Positions 40,823 through 50,011 are shown, counted from the stretch's first letter. The stretch is DNA of 64,000 nucleotides from DATAPD01 sp036265385 (GCA_036265385.1 DATAPD010000009.1:59535-123534), one strand, 5' to 3'. A program made the numbers and translations. Notes: a model not told the origin generated them from the sequence alone.

Positions 40823-41293
40823 GTGGCGAAAAAATTGTCGCATTACGACAAGAGTGGAAAAGCCCGAATGGTCGATGTTAGCGGTAAGGCGACCACAGCA
40901 CGAGAGGCCGAAGCGAGTGCGTTTATAAGAATGAAGCCGGCGGTAATGAAGGCACTTGCCAAGAATCCGAAAGGCGATCCGCTAGAGGTGGCGCGTCTGG
41001 CTGGAATTATGGCCGCGAAGCGCACTCCGGAATGGATTCCGATGTGCCATGCGCTGCCTCTCTCGCTCGTTGATGTCGATATACGCGTGTGCGAGAATGG
41101 CGTGGCTGTTGCCTCAAAAGTAAAGACAACAGCCGGCACGGGTGTTGAGATGGAAGCGATGGTGGCGGCGAGTGCTGCCGCGTTGACCATCTACGATATG
41201 TGTAAGGCCCTCGACAAGGGAATCGAGATTGAACGCGTAGTGCTGGAGCGGAAAACAGGCGGCAAGAGCGGCGATTATATCCGCCAGAAGTGA
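40823..41293 (+). CDS. moaC: Cyclic pyranopterin monophosphate synthase (MoaC)
   Basis: A 156-residue enzyme that closes the pyranopterin ring after MoaA, early in molybdenum cofactor synthesis. The start is GTG at 40823 with GAGAAGG upstream. Conserved sections are ARMVDVSGKATTAREAEAS, the IPMCHALPL active-site turn, KTTAGTGVEMEAMVAASAA and YDMCKALDKGIEI. It lies 64 bp after moeA and 4 bp before the response regulator. Confidence 0.95.
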   Translation: MAKKLSHYDKSGKARMVDVSGKATTAREAEASAFIRMKPAVMKALAKNPKGDPLEVARLAGIMAAKRTPEWIPMCHALPLSLVDVDIRVCENGVAVASKVKTTAGTGVEMEAMVAASAAALTIYDMCKALDKGIEIERVVLERKTGGKSGDYIRQK

Positions 41294-41297
41294 TCTC

Positions 41298-42056
41298 ATG
41301 GCGACCAACGTCAAAATCCTGTTGGTGGATGACAATCCGATGGTGCTTGCCATGCTTCGCCAAGCATTGACGGCTCTCGCCAATGTGACTACCGCAACGG
41401 ATGCCGCCGATGCATTGCTCAAGGCCGTGGATGAAGTTCCCGACCTACTGGTTTGCGATTATCGATTGCCTGGCATGGATGGACGGCAACTGGTCGAAAA
41501 ACTGAAAAGTCGTCCCACGACTGCTGGGATCGCGACGATTCTGCTCGCGAGTAAGGCCGATATCACCGAACGTCTCTCGGGCCAGGACCTGATCGACGAA
41601 TATGTCGAAAAGCCCTTTTTTCTGAGAGAAGCCACGCAGCGGATCAAAAGAGTGATCGATCGACTGGCGCTCGAGAAGATGGCAAAGGCGGCTCCGTCCG
41701 ATGGGGTATTGCGGGGCAGTCTCTCCCAGATGAATGTGATCGACCTGGTGCAGTCGCTCGAAATGGGACGCAAGAGCTGCCTGCTTACGCTGACTAACGC
41801 CGATGACAAGTGCGAACTGTACTTCAACCAGGGGCAGGTTCAGCACGCTGTTTACGGAAAATTGACCGGCGATGAAGCCGTATTTAAAGTGCTTCGCTGG
41901 ACCGACGGGAGTTTCCAAGTAGATTTCGAGCGCAAAACCAGCGAGCAAACTACACAGCTCAATACCCAGGGCCTGCTCATGGAGGGTCTGCGGTTGTTGG
42001 ATGAATCTCAACGTGACGCCGGGGAGGCCGAAGAAGATGTCCTCCTCGACACGTGA
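41298..42056 (+). CDS. Response regulator with PATAN/DUF4388 output domain
   Basis: A 252-residue two-domain protein. Residues 1-125 are a receiver domain (KILLVDDNPMVLAML; phospho-Asp in LLVCDYRLPGMDGRQL; switch Lys in EKPFFLRE). Residues ~135-235 are a DUF4388/PATAN domain (GVLRGSLSQMNVIDLVQSLE; GQVQHAVYGKLTGDEAVFKV), a module used in motility and gliding regulators. No DNA-binding domain is visible, so it acts by protein contacts. It lies 4 bp after moaC and overlaps mogA by 20 bp, so it is cotranscribed with them. Confidence 0.9.
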   Translation: MATNVKILLVDDNPMVLAMLRQALTALANVTTATDAADALLKAVDEVPDLLVCDYRLPGMDGRQLVEKLKSRPTTAGIATILLASKADITERLSGQDLIDEYVEKPFFLREATQRIKRVIDRLALEKMAKAAPSDGVLRGSLSQMNVIDLVQSLEMGRKSCLLTLTNADDKCELYFNQGQVQHAVYGKLTGDEAVFKVLRWTDGSFQVDFERKTSEQTTQLNTQGLLMEGLRLLDESQRDAGEAEEDVLLDT

Positions 42057-42531
42057 GCCTTTCACAGTTGCCGTCCTGACAGTCAGCGACTCGTGCGCTC
42101 GCGGTGAGAAGCAAGATCTGTCAGGTCCAGCCGTCGCCGCCGCGATTCAAGGGAACAATCTCAAAGTGGTCGCTCAACGCATTGTTGCGGACGAGCAAGC
42201 CGATATCGAAAAAACACTGACCGATTTGTGCGAGAACTCGCGGTTGATACTTACGACTGGAGGGACCGGCATCGCTCCGCGAGATGTGACCCCCGAAGCG
42301 ACACGCGCGATTTGCGATCGGCTCGTTGATGGAATTCCTGAGTTGATGCGCAAGGATGGAATAAGCAAAACCCGGTACGCTGCGCTGAGCCGAGCACTGT
42401 GCGGTGTTCGCGGTCGAACACTCATTCTGAATTTGCCCGGTAGCCCGAAAGGCGCCGTCGAGTCCCTGAATGCGGTAGCAGATCTGCTGCCGCACATGCT
42501 GGACTTGCTCGACGGGAAAACCGGCCACTAG
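42037..42531 (+). CDS. mogA: Molybdopterin adenylyltransferase (MogA/MoaB type)
   Basis: A 164-residue enzyme that adenylylates molybdopterin before MoeA acts. AVLTVSDSCARGEKQDLSGP begins the fold, LILTTGGTGIAPRDVTPEAT is the cofactor-binding loop, and LCGVRGRTLILNLPGSPKGA is the closing motif. The start at 42037 (GGGGAGG upstream) overlaps the response-regulator end. MoaB-type proteins are close; the gene context with moeA and moaC supports cofactor synthesis. Confidence 0.92.
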   Translation: MSSSTREPFTVAVLTVSDSCARGEKQDLSGPAVAAAIQGNNLKVVAQRIVADEQADIEKTLTDLCENSRLILTTGGTGIAPRDVTPEATRAICDRLVDGIPELMRKDGISKTRYAALSRALCGVRGRTLILNLPGSPKGAVESLNAVADLLPHMLDLLDGKTGH

Positions 42532-43994
42532 CGCCGGGAAGCCGATCCCAAGATCGCCTCTCCCGGATACTTCCCTTCAACCAATTTTCCACCATCGATT
42601 ACGACCACGCCATTCACCACAAGGAACTGCACGCCCGTGCTCTGTTCAGACGGTTTGGCATAGGTGGATCGATCCTGGATGGTCGTCGGATCGAAGACAA
42701 CGATGTCAGCATCCGCACCTTCCTGCATGCGCCCTTTGCCTCGCGCTGCAGGCGTGGAGCGTTCCAGCATTTGAGCGGGCATCAGGCTCATCTTGCGTAG
42801 AGCATCCATCAAGGTGAGAGCGCCTTGCTTGCGGACATACTCTGCGACGATGCGGGAATAGGTGCCGGCATTTCGGGGATGCCCCGGCGCACCATCACTC
42901 GCAATCATCACCAAAGGATTTCGGATCACGGTATCGACAGCCGGCTGGGTGTTGCTGAACAAGATCACGAGGCGTTGTTGTTTCGCATTGTGAAGTTCTT
43001 CGAAGCGCTCTTTCGTGAGGCGTTCCCCCGTGTCGGGCAACATCAGATCGCCATAGCTAACATGAAATTTTTCCTGCCACCCGGGATTAAAAAGTGCCGA
43101 AGTAATCGAGGTCATACCTGCGATGTACGGATAGGCTTCGGTGGTCACGTCAATTCCGCGTGCGCGTGCACCCGCGATTAACGATAAGCATTCGGTTCCA
43201 TCGGAGCCGCAAGAACTGTTGATATGAACAATGTGCAGACTGGCTCCGCTGATGGTCGAAGCGGCGATGACTTCACTGACGGACTCGATGCTTGAACCCG
43301 GCTCCTGAGTTCCGGCACTGCGAATGTGAGTGTAGACAGGCAATCCATACTGTGCGGCGAGTCGGAAGGTGTCGATGATTTCCAGCCGCGTGGCACCGGG
43401 AGAATATTGGATTCCCATGCCGATGCCGAGCGCGCCGGCAGAGATCTGATCGCGCAGTCGTGAAAAAAGCTTTTCGAGTTGGTCGGGTGTGGCCGATTGG
43501 TTTGTCGCTGGCCCCGTACTCGGGAGGATGTCACCGGGGGGCATGGAAACGCCGAAAGCGGTGCCGCGAGCAGCGAGATGGCTCGCGGTGGTTCCATAGT
43601 GGATGAGCGAGTGTCCTTTCATGGAAGAAAGGAACTGGGCTACGTCGGGGGCGCCGACCTCCATCTCAAGCGCGGTGGTCACGCCGTCGAATGCTTTCAG
43701 GCGCTGGCTGGTGGGATCTTGCCCGTGCTGGTGAAGGTCGATGAATCCGGCAGTGACGACGAGGCCTTTGGCATCAATGCTGCGCGAGGCGGTTAGTGGT
43801 TTGTCGCTAATAACCGCGATCTTTCCATTTTTGATTCCGACGTTGCGGCTGCCATCGAGGCCGGTCTCAGGATCCATCACGCGGCCATTGTTTATGACTA
43901 GGTCGTACTGTTGCGCGCCGGCGCAAAGTCCAAGGATGGTGAGGATCGAGATCGTCTGCAGTGCGGTTTTTGCGAACTTCAAAAGCAGGCTCAT
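42528..43994 (-). CDS. Exported D-aminoacylase / amidohydrolase
   Basis: A 488-residue metal-dependent amidohydrolase with a signal peptide (LLLKFAKTALQTISILTILG, start 43994). The motifs are YDLVINNGRVMDPETGLDG, the metal site GFIDLHQHGQD (H-x-H), YTHIRSAGTQE, LHIVHINSSCG, IASDGAPGHPRNAGTYSRIV and a C-terminal ADIVVFDPTTI. It probably hydrolyses N-acyl-D-amino acids or similar acyl-amide substrates in the periplasm. The frame extends to 44126, but the signal peptide fixes the start. It is convergent with mogA, the two stops overlapping. Confidence 0.85.
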   Translation of the reverse strand: MSLLLKFAKTALQTISILTILGLCAGAQQYDLVINNGRVMDPETGLDGSRNVGIKNGKIAVISDKPLTASRSIDAKGLVVTAGFIDLHQHGQDPTSQRLKAFDGVTTALEMEVGAPDVAQFLSSMKGHSLIHYGTTASHLAARGTAFGVSMPPGDILPSTGPATNQSATPDQLEKLFSRLRDQISAGALGIGMGIQYSPGATRLEIIDTFRLAAQYGLPVYTHIRSAGTQEPGSSIESVSEVIAASTISGASLHIVHINSSCGSDGTECLSLIAGARARGIDVTTEAYPYIAGMTSITSALFNPGWQEKFHVSYGDLMLPDTGERLTKERFEELHNAKQQRLVILFSNTQPAVDTVIRNPLVMIASDGAPGHPRNAGTYSRIVAEYVRKQGALTLMDALRKMSLMPAQMLERSTPAARGKGRMQEGADADIVVFDPTTIQDRSTYAKPSEQSTGVQFLVVNGVVVIDGGKLVEGKYPGEAILGSASRR

Positions 43995-44231
43995 AAATCG
44001 CTCGCTTTCAACGTGACGAAGTTGACCTTGCGTTGATTGGAGAAAACTCACGTGTCTTCTCGTTGAAGGCGGCAGTGTAAAGAAAACAGAGGATGATGGC
44101 CAGCCGTTTCCGCTGGACTGGGGCAACTCAGACCGAAGTTACTTTCGAACGACCTCCGACTCGGACCCTTCGTGCCTAACGGTGAATACCTTGGCCCAAC
44201 TACGATCAGAGAAATCGTTTTGGGGGTATCT

Positions 44232-44876
44232 ATGTATCGACGTTCTGCACTACTCGTGTCTCTACTTTCCCTACTGTGGCTGACCGTTGCCTGCTCCAAC
44301 GCACCGTCGGCAGCGGACGGAACCGAATCCTCATCTTCTCTGTTCAGCAAGGTTACTGGCTCGAAGGAGCTCGTATTGCCGGCAGGGTCCGTCGTCACAG
44401 TTCGCTTAGCGAAAGCTGTGGGATCGAAAATTAGTTCCAGTGGTGACCAATTCAGCGCGACAGTAGCAAAGCCAGTTGAGGTCGGAGGCTCGGTTGTCGT
44501 GCCCGAAGGCGCTGAAGCTTCTGGCAAGGTTGTCGAAGCTGTGCCTCAAGGCCGATTCAAAGGAGGCGCGGTCCTTCGTCTCGTACTCACTTCGATCACA
44601 GTTCATGGCGACGCTCAGAGCGTGAAGACAAGCTCCGTGAGTCAAACTCTCAAAGGCAAGGGCAAGCGGACCGCAACACTGATTGGTGGCGGAGCAGGTG
44701 CGGGAGCCCTCATTGGAGGTCTCGCAGGCGGAGGCAAAGGAGCTCTGATCGGAGCAGCAGCGGGAGCGGGAGCGGGAACGGCTGGAGCGGCCTACACCGG
44801 GAACAAAGAAATCGTATTGCCTGCCGAATCCGTACTGAGTTTCAAGTTGGCTGAGGCTGTGACAATCAAGATGTAG
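44232..44876 (+). CDS. Lipoprotein with glycine-zipper segment
   Basis: A 214-residue protein with a lipobox (LLWLTVACSN; modified Cys at about residue 21), so it is likely anchored in the outer or inner membrane. A repeated beta element flanks the centre: ELVLPAGSVVTVRLAKAVGS near the start and EIVLPAESVLSFKLAEAVTI at the end. In between is a Gly/Ala-rich zipper (GGGAGAGALIGGLAGGGKGA). The start at 44232 has GGGGGT upstream. It may be an envelope stress or scaffold lipoprotein; the function is unknown. Confidence 0.82.
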   Translation: MYRRSALLVSLLSLLWLTVACSNAPSAADGTESSSSLFSKVTGSKELVLPAGSVVTVRLAKAVGSKISSSGDQFSATVAKPVEVGGSVVVPEGAEASGKVVEAVPQGRFKGGAVLRLVLTSITVHGDAQSVKTSSVSQTLKGKGKRTATLIGGGAGAGALIGGLAGGGKGALIGAAAGAGAGTAGAAYTGNKEIVLPAESVLSFKLAEAVTIKM

Positions 44877-44916
44877 GGTGGCTTCATGCGGCACCAGCTC
44901 TGGAGCGGTGAGTCAA

Positions 44917-45306
44917 TCAGCGCTTCAGAGTTTTGGACAAACTCTTAAGGAACGAGTCGCCAGTCCCATTGAGCTTCGATTCGAGACGCGCCGTGCAATC
45001 GCAATCACCACATGCCCACGGCTCACTACCGTTCCAGTCGCGGCATTTGCGCCGATCGTGCGCGTCTTGCACTTTCACCAATTCGAAGAACTCCTGCCAG
45101 TAAGGTTTCTCTTCCTCAAGAGGTGTGGGGCAGTAACAGACTTCCACCCAGCGGATTTCTTCATCAGGCAATTGCCGGGCCTCGCTCATGTTCCTGAGAT
45201 ATTCGCCCTCGGCGACCGAGCCTTGTCCCAGAGTTCCCCGTTCGATTGCGTTCAGCAAATGCTCTTTGCGGTCTGGTTTAACACGCGCTCTTACTAGATA
45301 ACGCAT
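44917..45306 (-). CDS. Conserved hypothetical protein with C-terminal Cys cluster
   Basis: A 129-residue soluble protein beginning MRYLVRARVKPDRKEHLLNA. EEIRWVEVCYCPTPLEEEKP and FFELVKVQDAHDRRKCRDWN are well-formed, and the C terminus contains WACGDCDCTARLE, possibly metal-binding. The N-terminal portion has the look of a dimeric ferredoxin-like fold. Function is not known; such proteins occur singly in Acidobacteriota genomes. Confidence 0.72.
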   Translation of the reverse strand: MRYLVRARVKPDRKEHLLNAIERGTLGQGSVAEGEYLRNMSEARQLPDEEIRWVEVCYCPTPLEEEKPYWQEFFELVKVQDAHDRRKCRDWNGSEPWACGDCDCTARLESKLNGTGDSFLKSLSKTLKR

Positions 45307-45467
45307 GCCTCGTTGATGCTATGTCAGCCCTTGGCGATTCAATATGCGAGCCGTGCATCTGCTCCGTCGCATTCGTTACGAACGTTTCTAGTATCTGTCT
45401 CTACTGCGTGTTTCTGCTGCGTGGCTCGCCTTATCAGTGGGCGACGTTTCGCGTACACTATCCATCC

Positions 45468-46106
45468 TTGAACACGATCAAACGAATATTTGAGCGCTAC
45501 ACGAAATGGATTGGCGCCATTCTCGCTCCTCTCGGGCCATGGGGAGTATTTGCCATTGCGGCAATAGATTCGGCATTTGTAGGTTTGCCCCTTGACGCGG
45601 TCGTTGCGGGCTACGTTTATAAAAACCCTTCCAAATTCTTTTTATACGTGATCCTGGCGGCAGCCGGATCTGCCGTGGGCAGCATCGTTCTCTACATCAT
45701 TGGCTATACGGGCGGCGAGGTGCTGTTAAGAAAGCGCTTGCCAGCCGAGAAATTCGAAAAGATCCACGCGTCGTTCGATAAGCATGAGTTCTGGGCACTA
45801 ATGTTTCCGGCGATGCTGCCACCGCCGACGCCATTCAAATTATTCGTCCTGGCAGCAGCTGGGTTCGAAATGCGGTTCACGCATTTTCTGGGCGCCATTT
45901 TTGCGGGAAGATTTATCCGTTTTTTGATTCTGTCTTTGCTGACCTTGAAATTCGGCCCGCAGTTTGTGGAGTTGACGGGCAATCTCTTCCGGCATCATCT
46001 CAAACTGGTGGCGGGAATAGCCGTCCTTGTGGTGCTAGGCTGGTTATGGTGGTGGAAACGGAAGAAGCCGGCGTCCGGCATTCCAAGCATGGCCCCAAAT
46101 GATTAA
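45468..46106 (+). CDS. DedA/SNARE-associated (YqaA-like) membrane protein
   Basis: A 212-residue inner-membrane protein from TTG at 45468; an ATG at 45321 would add 49 residues that look unlike the family. Visible: GPWGVFAIAAIDSAFVGLPL, the FLYVILAAAGSAVGSIVLYI helix, the GGEVLLRKRLPAEKFEKIHA loop, PPPTPFKLFVLAAAGFEMRF (the Pro-rich re-entrant segment), AGRFIRFLILSLL, and a Trp/Lys-rich end. DedA relatives handle membrane-lipid transport or homeostasis. A hairpin follows the stop immediately. Confidence 0.8.
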   Translation: MNTIKRIFERYTKWIGAILAPLGPWGVFAIAAIDSAFVGLPLDAVVAGYVYKNPSKFFLYVILAAAGSAVGSIVLYIIGYTGGEVLLRKRLPAEKFEKIHASFDKHEFWALMFPAMLPPPTPFKLFVLAAAGFEMRFTHFLGAIFAGRFIRFLILSLLTLKFGPQFVELTGNLFRHHLKLVAGIAVLVVLGWLWWWKRKKPASGIPSMAPND

Positions 46107-46126
46107 AGCGCCCGTTTCCGGGCGCT
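46107..46126. terminator. Bidirectional hairpin between convergent genes
   Basis: AGCGCCCG (46107-46114) pairs perfectly with CGGGCGCT (46119-46126) over a TTTC loop, starting right after the DedA-like stop. No long T-run follows, so termination strength is uncertain. Confidence 0.5.
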
Positions 46127-46149
46127 CGATGCCTTCAATCGTAACAAAA

Positions 46150-46683
46150 TCAAGCAGCGGTCGGCTGATGAGATTCGGCCAGCGCTTTGGCTACTGTGCG
46201 GACCAGCAGCGGCGCGCCGAACATCGCGATGGTGAACAGCACGTCTCCTTCAAGTGCGCGGCGGAAGAACGGCACGGCCATTTCATAACAAACCATCAGG
46301 CCGCCAAAATTCTTTGGATACATGTCATACACCGCCCAGACGGCAAAATTGCTGATCAGAAAAAACGAAACTGAACTAGCCAAGGCGGTTCCCAGCACGC
46401 GCAAGGCCCCAGCATTATTCTTCAAAGTCGTGCCCAGCCAGATCACCGCGGCGTACCACGCCCACGTGATGTATTGATCGGCGGCGAGCGGGTAGGCGTA
46501 TACGAATTTGTTCAGCAACAGGTCCGAAGCAATCAAGAGCGCAACCGGGATCCACATCTGCTTGCGAGAGCCACGCGCTCCGAAAAACAGCAGGCTTGCA
46601 ATGACTGGGGTGAAGCTAAATTGATGAGGCAGGAAACGGAATAGAACCGCGAAGATTACAAAAAGATAAGGCAGCATAATCAC
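46150..46683 (-). CDS. DUF6580 family membrane protein
   Basis: A 177-residue protein (175 from ATG 46677) with about five hydrophobic helices. LFVIFAVLFRFLPHQFSFTP, ASLLFFGARGSRKQMWIPVA and LISNFAVWAVYDMYPKNFGG are typical of this transporter-like family, related in shape to ECF S components. Substrate and partner are unknown. It lies 42 bp downstream of rsmD on the same strand. Confidence 0.82.
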   Translation of the reverse strand: MIMLPYLFVIFAVLFRFLPHQFSFTPVIASLLFFGARGSRKQMWIPVALLIASDLLLNKFVYAYPLAADQYITWAWYAAVIWLGTTLKNNAGALRVLGTALASSVSFFLISNFAVWAVYDMYPKNFGGLMVCYEMAVPFFRRALEGDVLFTIAMFGAPLLVRTVAKALAESHQPTAA

Positions 46684-46725
46684 CTCGAACCCGAATAAAG
46701 ATTGTGGCGCGTGAGGAACGAACCG

Positions 46726-47313
46726 TCAAGTTGAAGGCGGTTGCGGTAGAACGCCTGATCTCCAGAACGTGAGGGCGGCATCTCCTTGTTTCAGGGTTCT
46801 GAATTGCTCAAGGCTGCCGACCTGACTCGGCGCGGTGAACGTTTTGAGGTGTTCAGCAATAACGATTGCTCCCTCACCAAGGAGTTTTGAGGACGAAAGG
46901 GCATCGAGAGTGCGCGTGTACTCCGATTCCAGGCGGTAAGGCGGGTCCAGGAAGAAAATGTCGCCATGAATTCCACGTGCGTCCAGCTTGTGAATCGCAG
47001 GCACAACTTCCGATCGCAGCACCTCACAAGGAGAACTGATACTTAGTGCGCGCAAGTTTTGCTGTATCAGATCACAAGCCTGTTTTGAGGACTCGACGAA
47101 GTACACCATGGAAGCGCCACGGCTGACCGCCTCTATTCCGACCGCCCCGGTCCCGGCGTAAAGGTCGACGAAAACCTTGCCTGCTAGAGATGCCGCCCCT
47201 GCCGCCAAAACGTTGAAGAGGGTTTCGCGCAGGCGATCCGACGTGGGACGGATGTCCATCCCAGGAAGCGACTTTAAACGGCGGCTACGAAATGTACCGG
47301 CAATGATGCGCAT
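46726..47313 (-). CDS. rsmD: 16S rRNA (guanine-N2)-methyltransferase RsmD
   Basis: A 195-residue SAM-dependent enzyme that methylates G966 of 16S rRNA. The N terminus MRIIAGTFRSRRLKSLPGMD and RPTSDRLRETLFNVL are diagnostic. The SAM site is VFVDLYAGTGAVGIEAVSRG, and the catalytic motif is FFLDPPYRLE (DPPY). The usual length is 180-200 residues. It is divergent from the site-2 protease gene. Confidence 0.94.
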   Translation of the reverse strand: MRIIAGTFRSRRLKSLPGMDIRPTSDRLRETLFNVLAAGAASLAGKVFVDLYAGTGAVGIEAVSRGASMVYFVESSKQACDLIQQNLRALSISSPCEVLRSEVVPAIHKLDARGIHGDIFFLDPPYRLESEYTRTLDALSSSKLLGEGAIVIAEHLKTFTAPSQVGSLEQFRTLKQGDAALTFWRSGVLPQPPST

Positions 47314-47405
47314 GAAAGGTGGAGGCTTTGTTACTCCCGGTCGGGTTCGTGCACCTTCAGCGTGCCCGGCCGCGTCTAAACTATATAGAATCTAATCAGA
47401 TCAAC

Positions 47406-48530
47406 ATGCGTAACTGGTCTATCCCCGCAGGTCGTTTGTTTGGTATCGAAATCCGCATTCACCTCACATTTCTTTTCCTACTGATTTTTGTAGCGTTCAC
47501 AGAAGGCACAACAAAGGGACCCGAGAGCGCAATGCGGGCCCTGGCACTGGTAGGAATTGTGTTTGGCAGTGTCGTACTGCACGAACTGGGACATGCTTTG
47601 ATCGCGCTGCACGCTGGTGTGCCGGCAAAAGGCATCGTCCTATTGCCAATCGGCGGGATCACGTTGCTGGACGAGTCTCAGCAGAATGCGGATGGGAATA
47701 CTGCGGCGGATGCATGGAAACGGGAGATTCGGATCGCGCTAGCTGGACCGTTGGTAAATCTGTTAATTGCGCTCGTTCTGGGCAGTGCGCTGGTTGCTGT
47801 CGCTCCGGAGATTCGGATTTGGAGCAAGCCGTGGATGGACTCCCACTACTTGTGGCGCTCTTTGTTTTGGGCAAATCTCTCGATCGGATTGTTCAATCTT
47901 CTACCTGCGTACCCGATGGACGGTGGGCGCATTCTGCGAGCTGTATTCTCGCGGAGGATGGACCCGGTCGCGGCAACTCGACGCGCAGTCACCATCGGTC
48001 AAACTTTCGCAACACTCTTCATGCTCGTTGGCCTTCTCACCAACCCCTGGCTCACGCTTGTTGGCTTCTTCCTATTCGCCGGCGCACAACTGGAAGAGCG
48101 TTCGGCAATCTTCCAATCCGTGCTACAAACCGTGCACCTGGAAGACGTGATGCTCACTGATTTTTCGACTCTTTCCCCCGCGGACACTCTGGAAGACGCG
48201 CTCGACAAAGCCGTCCATACGTTGCAGGACGATTTTCCCGTCGTGCGCGGCGGAGACATGGTCGGTGTGATCTCCAAGCAGAAGATTCTCGATGCTTTGA
48301 AGGTGGATGGAAACAATTACGTACAGTCCGCAATGAACAGAATCTTCGAAGTCGCCACACGGCAAGAGTCGCTGGCGTCGGCGTTCCGCAAACTTACCGC
48401 GAATCGCCTGAGTATCATTCCCGTTGTCGATGAAGAAAGACTTGTGGGGATTGTGACATTACAGAACCTGATGCATTCGATGGCGTTGCTGGCTGAGAGC
48501 CGAAAATTGCGCAATGCCGCAGAAGACTAA
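47406..48530 (+). CDS. Site-2 protease family membrane metalloprotease with CBS domains
   Basis: A 374-residue intramembrane zinc protease of the S2P/M50B group. The zinc motif is VVLHELGHALIALHAG (H-E-x2-H), and the second ligand region is LFNLLPAYPMDGGRILRAVF (with the Asp). About six membrane helices are followed by a C-terminal pair of CBS domains (LEDVMLTDFSTLSPADTLED; SIIPVVDEERLVGIVTLQNL), which often bind adenine nucleotides. It probably cleaves a membrane-bound regulator. The start is ATG 47406, not 47319, because the N-terminal amphipathic segment of the family begins there. Confidence 0.9.
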   Translation: MRNWSIPAGRLFGIEIRIHLTFLFLLIFVAFTEGTTKGPESAMRALALVGIVFGSVVLHELGHALIALHAGVPAKGIVLLPIGGITLLDESQQNADGNTAADAWKREIRIALAGPLVNLLIALVLGSALVAVAPEIRIWSKPWMDSHYLWRSLFWANLSIGLFNLLPAYPMDGGRILRAVFSRRMDPVAATRRAVTIGQTFATLFMLVGLLTNPWLTLVGFFLFAGAQLEERSAIFQSVLQTVHLEDVMLTDFSTLSPADTLEDALDKAVHTLQDDFPVVRGGDMVGVISKQKILDALKVDGNNYVQSAMNRIFEVATRQESLASAFRKLTANRLSIIPVVDEERLVGIVTLQNLMHSMALLAESRKLRNAAED

Positions 48531-48550
48531 TTTTTGGTGTTAGAAGGTAC

Positions 48551-49033
48551 TTAGCCGACCCTCTGAACCGCCTGCCCCTCCGGCAATTCCGCAAGTAACT
48601 GAGCTACTGTCTTATGACGTAGGGGGTGAACTGCGTCAGGAGCGATCTCGTTCAAGGGCGCGAGCACAAAACGCCGCGAGTGCATCGCTGTGTGTGGAAC
48701 AGTGAGATCTGCCGTATCGATCACGGAATCGCCATAGAGCAAGATGTCTAAGTCGATGATTCGTGCGCTCTTCGGTATTGAGCGGATGCGTCCCATTGCT
48801 TGCTCGATGGACAGTAGGTTTGAGAGTAATTCGGAAGCGGCCAACTCCGTATCCAGCGCAATCACACAGTTCAAGAACCACGGCTGGGAAGTAACGTCGA
48901 CAGGTTCAGTTTCGTAGATCGAGGAATGAGCTACGATTCGGCCCAGCGAAGCCAATTTTCCAATCGCATGCTCCAGATTGGACGCGCGATCGCCCAGATT
49001 CGATCCGAGCGATATGTACGCGAGCCTTAGCAC
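48551..49033 (-). CDS. folK: 2-amino-4-hydroxy-6-hydroxymethyldihydropteridine pyrophosphokinase (FolK)
   Basis: A 160-residue enzyme that transfers pyrophosphate from ATP to hydroxymethyl-dihydropterin in folate synthesis. AYISLGSNLGDRASNLEHAI starts the fold, SSIYETEPVDVTSQPWFLNC holds the pterin-binding residues, and RSIPKSARIIDLDILLYGDS and VPHTAMHSRRFVLAPLNEIA are family-specific. Full length for the family. No folate partner gene adjoins it. Confidence 0.95.
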   Translation of the reverse strand: MLRLAYISLGSNLGDRASNLEHAIGKLASLGRIVAHSSIYETEPVDVTSQPWFLNCVIALDTELAASELLSNLLSIEQAMGRIRSIPKSARIIDLDILLYGDSVIDTADLTVPHTAMHSRRFVLAPLNEIAPDAVHPLRHKTVAQLLAELPEGQAVQRVG

Positions 49034-49173
49034 TTCGTTAGTCTGCAGTGTTTGTGCCTGCCAGCCTAGAAAAAACTGAGAACCGAAAGTTTCTTGCCGT
49101 CAACATCCGCAAAAGTGCGGAGTACCTTGGTCACTTTCGCCTCGTCGGGAAGCACGGCTACCATAGGCAGAGC

Positions 49174-49890
49174 ATGACCCTGGAAGCGCTATTAATCAGC
49201 CGAGACCCCGAGGTTTCGACGGTGCTGGAGCCTGTCCTTGCCAACATGGCGGTCACGCTCGACGTGTGTGTGGCAGCGACCGCGGGCGGCCAGACGCTCC
49301 TGTCACGCAAATTCGATGCGGTTATCTTCGACTGCGACGACCTTCCAGGCGGAATCGAAATTCTGCAGGCACTCCGCAAAACGCGTAGTAACCAGAGCTC
49401 GGTAGCCTTCGCTATTCTGAACGGGGCAACGACAACTCAGAAAGCTTTCGAACTGGGCGCAAATTTCGTTCTGCAGAAGCCGCTGACCACGCTGAATGCG
49501 ACCCGTTGTTTCAATGCGGCTCTGTCATTCATGACACGCGAGCGTCGGCGCTATTTCCGCCATCCTATCGAAATGCCCGTGAAGGTGACGTTTGTAGACG
49601 GGAAGGAATTCCTGGCGACAACGACCAACGTCAGCGAGGGCGGAATGTCTGTGCGCTGTCGCGGTAAGCTTCCGAAAGCAACAAGCGTGACATTGGAATT
49701 CATGCTTCCGGGCACAAACGTCGGTCTTGAACTGGGCGGCGAAGTGGCTTGGATCGACGACCTTGGACGAGCTGGGATTCGGTTCACAGAAGTACCGCAA
49801 AGCTCTCAGTACCAAATCGAAAAGTGGCTTACCGACCAGTTGGAGAAACAACTCCCATCTGTTCTAAAACCCCACCTTACAAGCCGTTAG
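49174..49890 (+). CDS. PilZ domain protein with receiver-like N terminus
   Basis: A 238-residue protein. Residues 1-120 resemble a receiver fold (TLEALLISRDPEVSTVLEPV; AVIFDCDDLPGGIEI; FVLQKPLT), but the usual DD pair near the N terminus is missing, so phosphorylation is doubtful. A C-terminal PilZ domain begins at RERRRYFRHPIEMPVKVTF and has the c-di-GMP motif RxxxR and NVSEGGMSV (D/NxSxxG), then a closing GIRFTEVP strand. It probably reads c-di-GMP made by the cyclases in this region. The ATG at 49174 is chosen over GTG 49048. Confidence 0.86.
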   Translation: MTLEALLISRDPEVSTVLEPVLANMAVTLDVCVAATAGGQTLLSRKFDAVIFDCDDLPGGIEILQALRKTRSNQSSVAFAILNGATTTQKAFELGANFVLQKPLTTLNATRCFNAALSFMTRERRRYFRHPIEMPVKVTFVDGKEFLATTTNVSEGGMSVRCRGKLPKATSVTLEFMLPGTNVGLELGGEVAWIDDLGRAGIRFTEVPQSSQYQIEKWLTDQLEKQLPSVLKPHLTSR

Positions 49891-50011
49891 GCGCCCGGTA
49901 TTCCTCCGCTTTCATTCAGTCTTCCTGAAATCAGGCAATCACGGGTACCTAGACTGCGACTTCACGGTCTTCGTTCGAAGATGGCAGTCTAGTTGGATTC
50001 GGACGAATACC

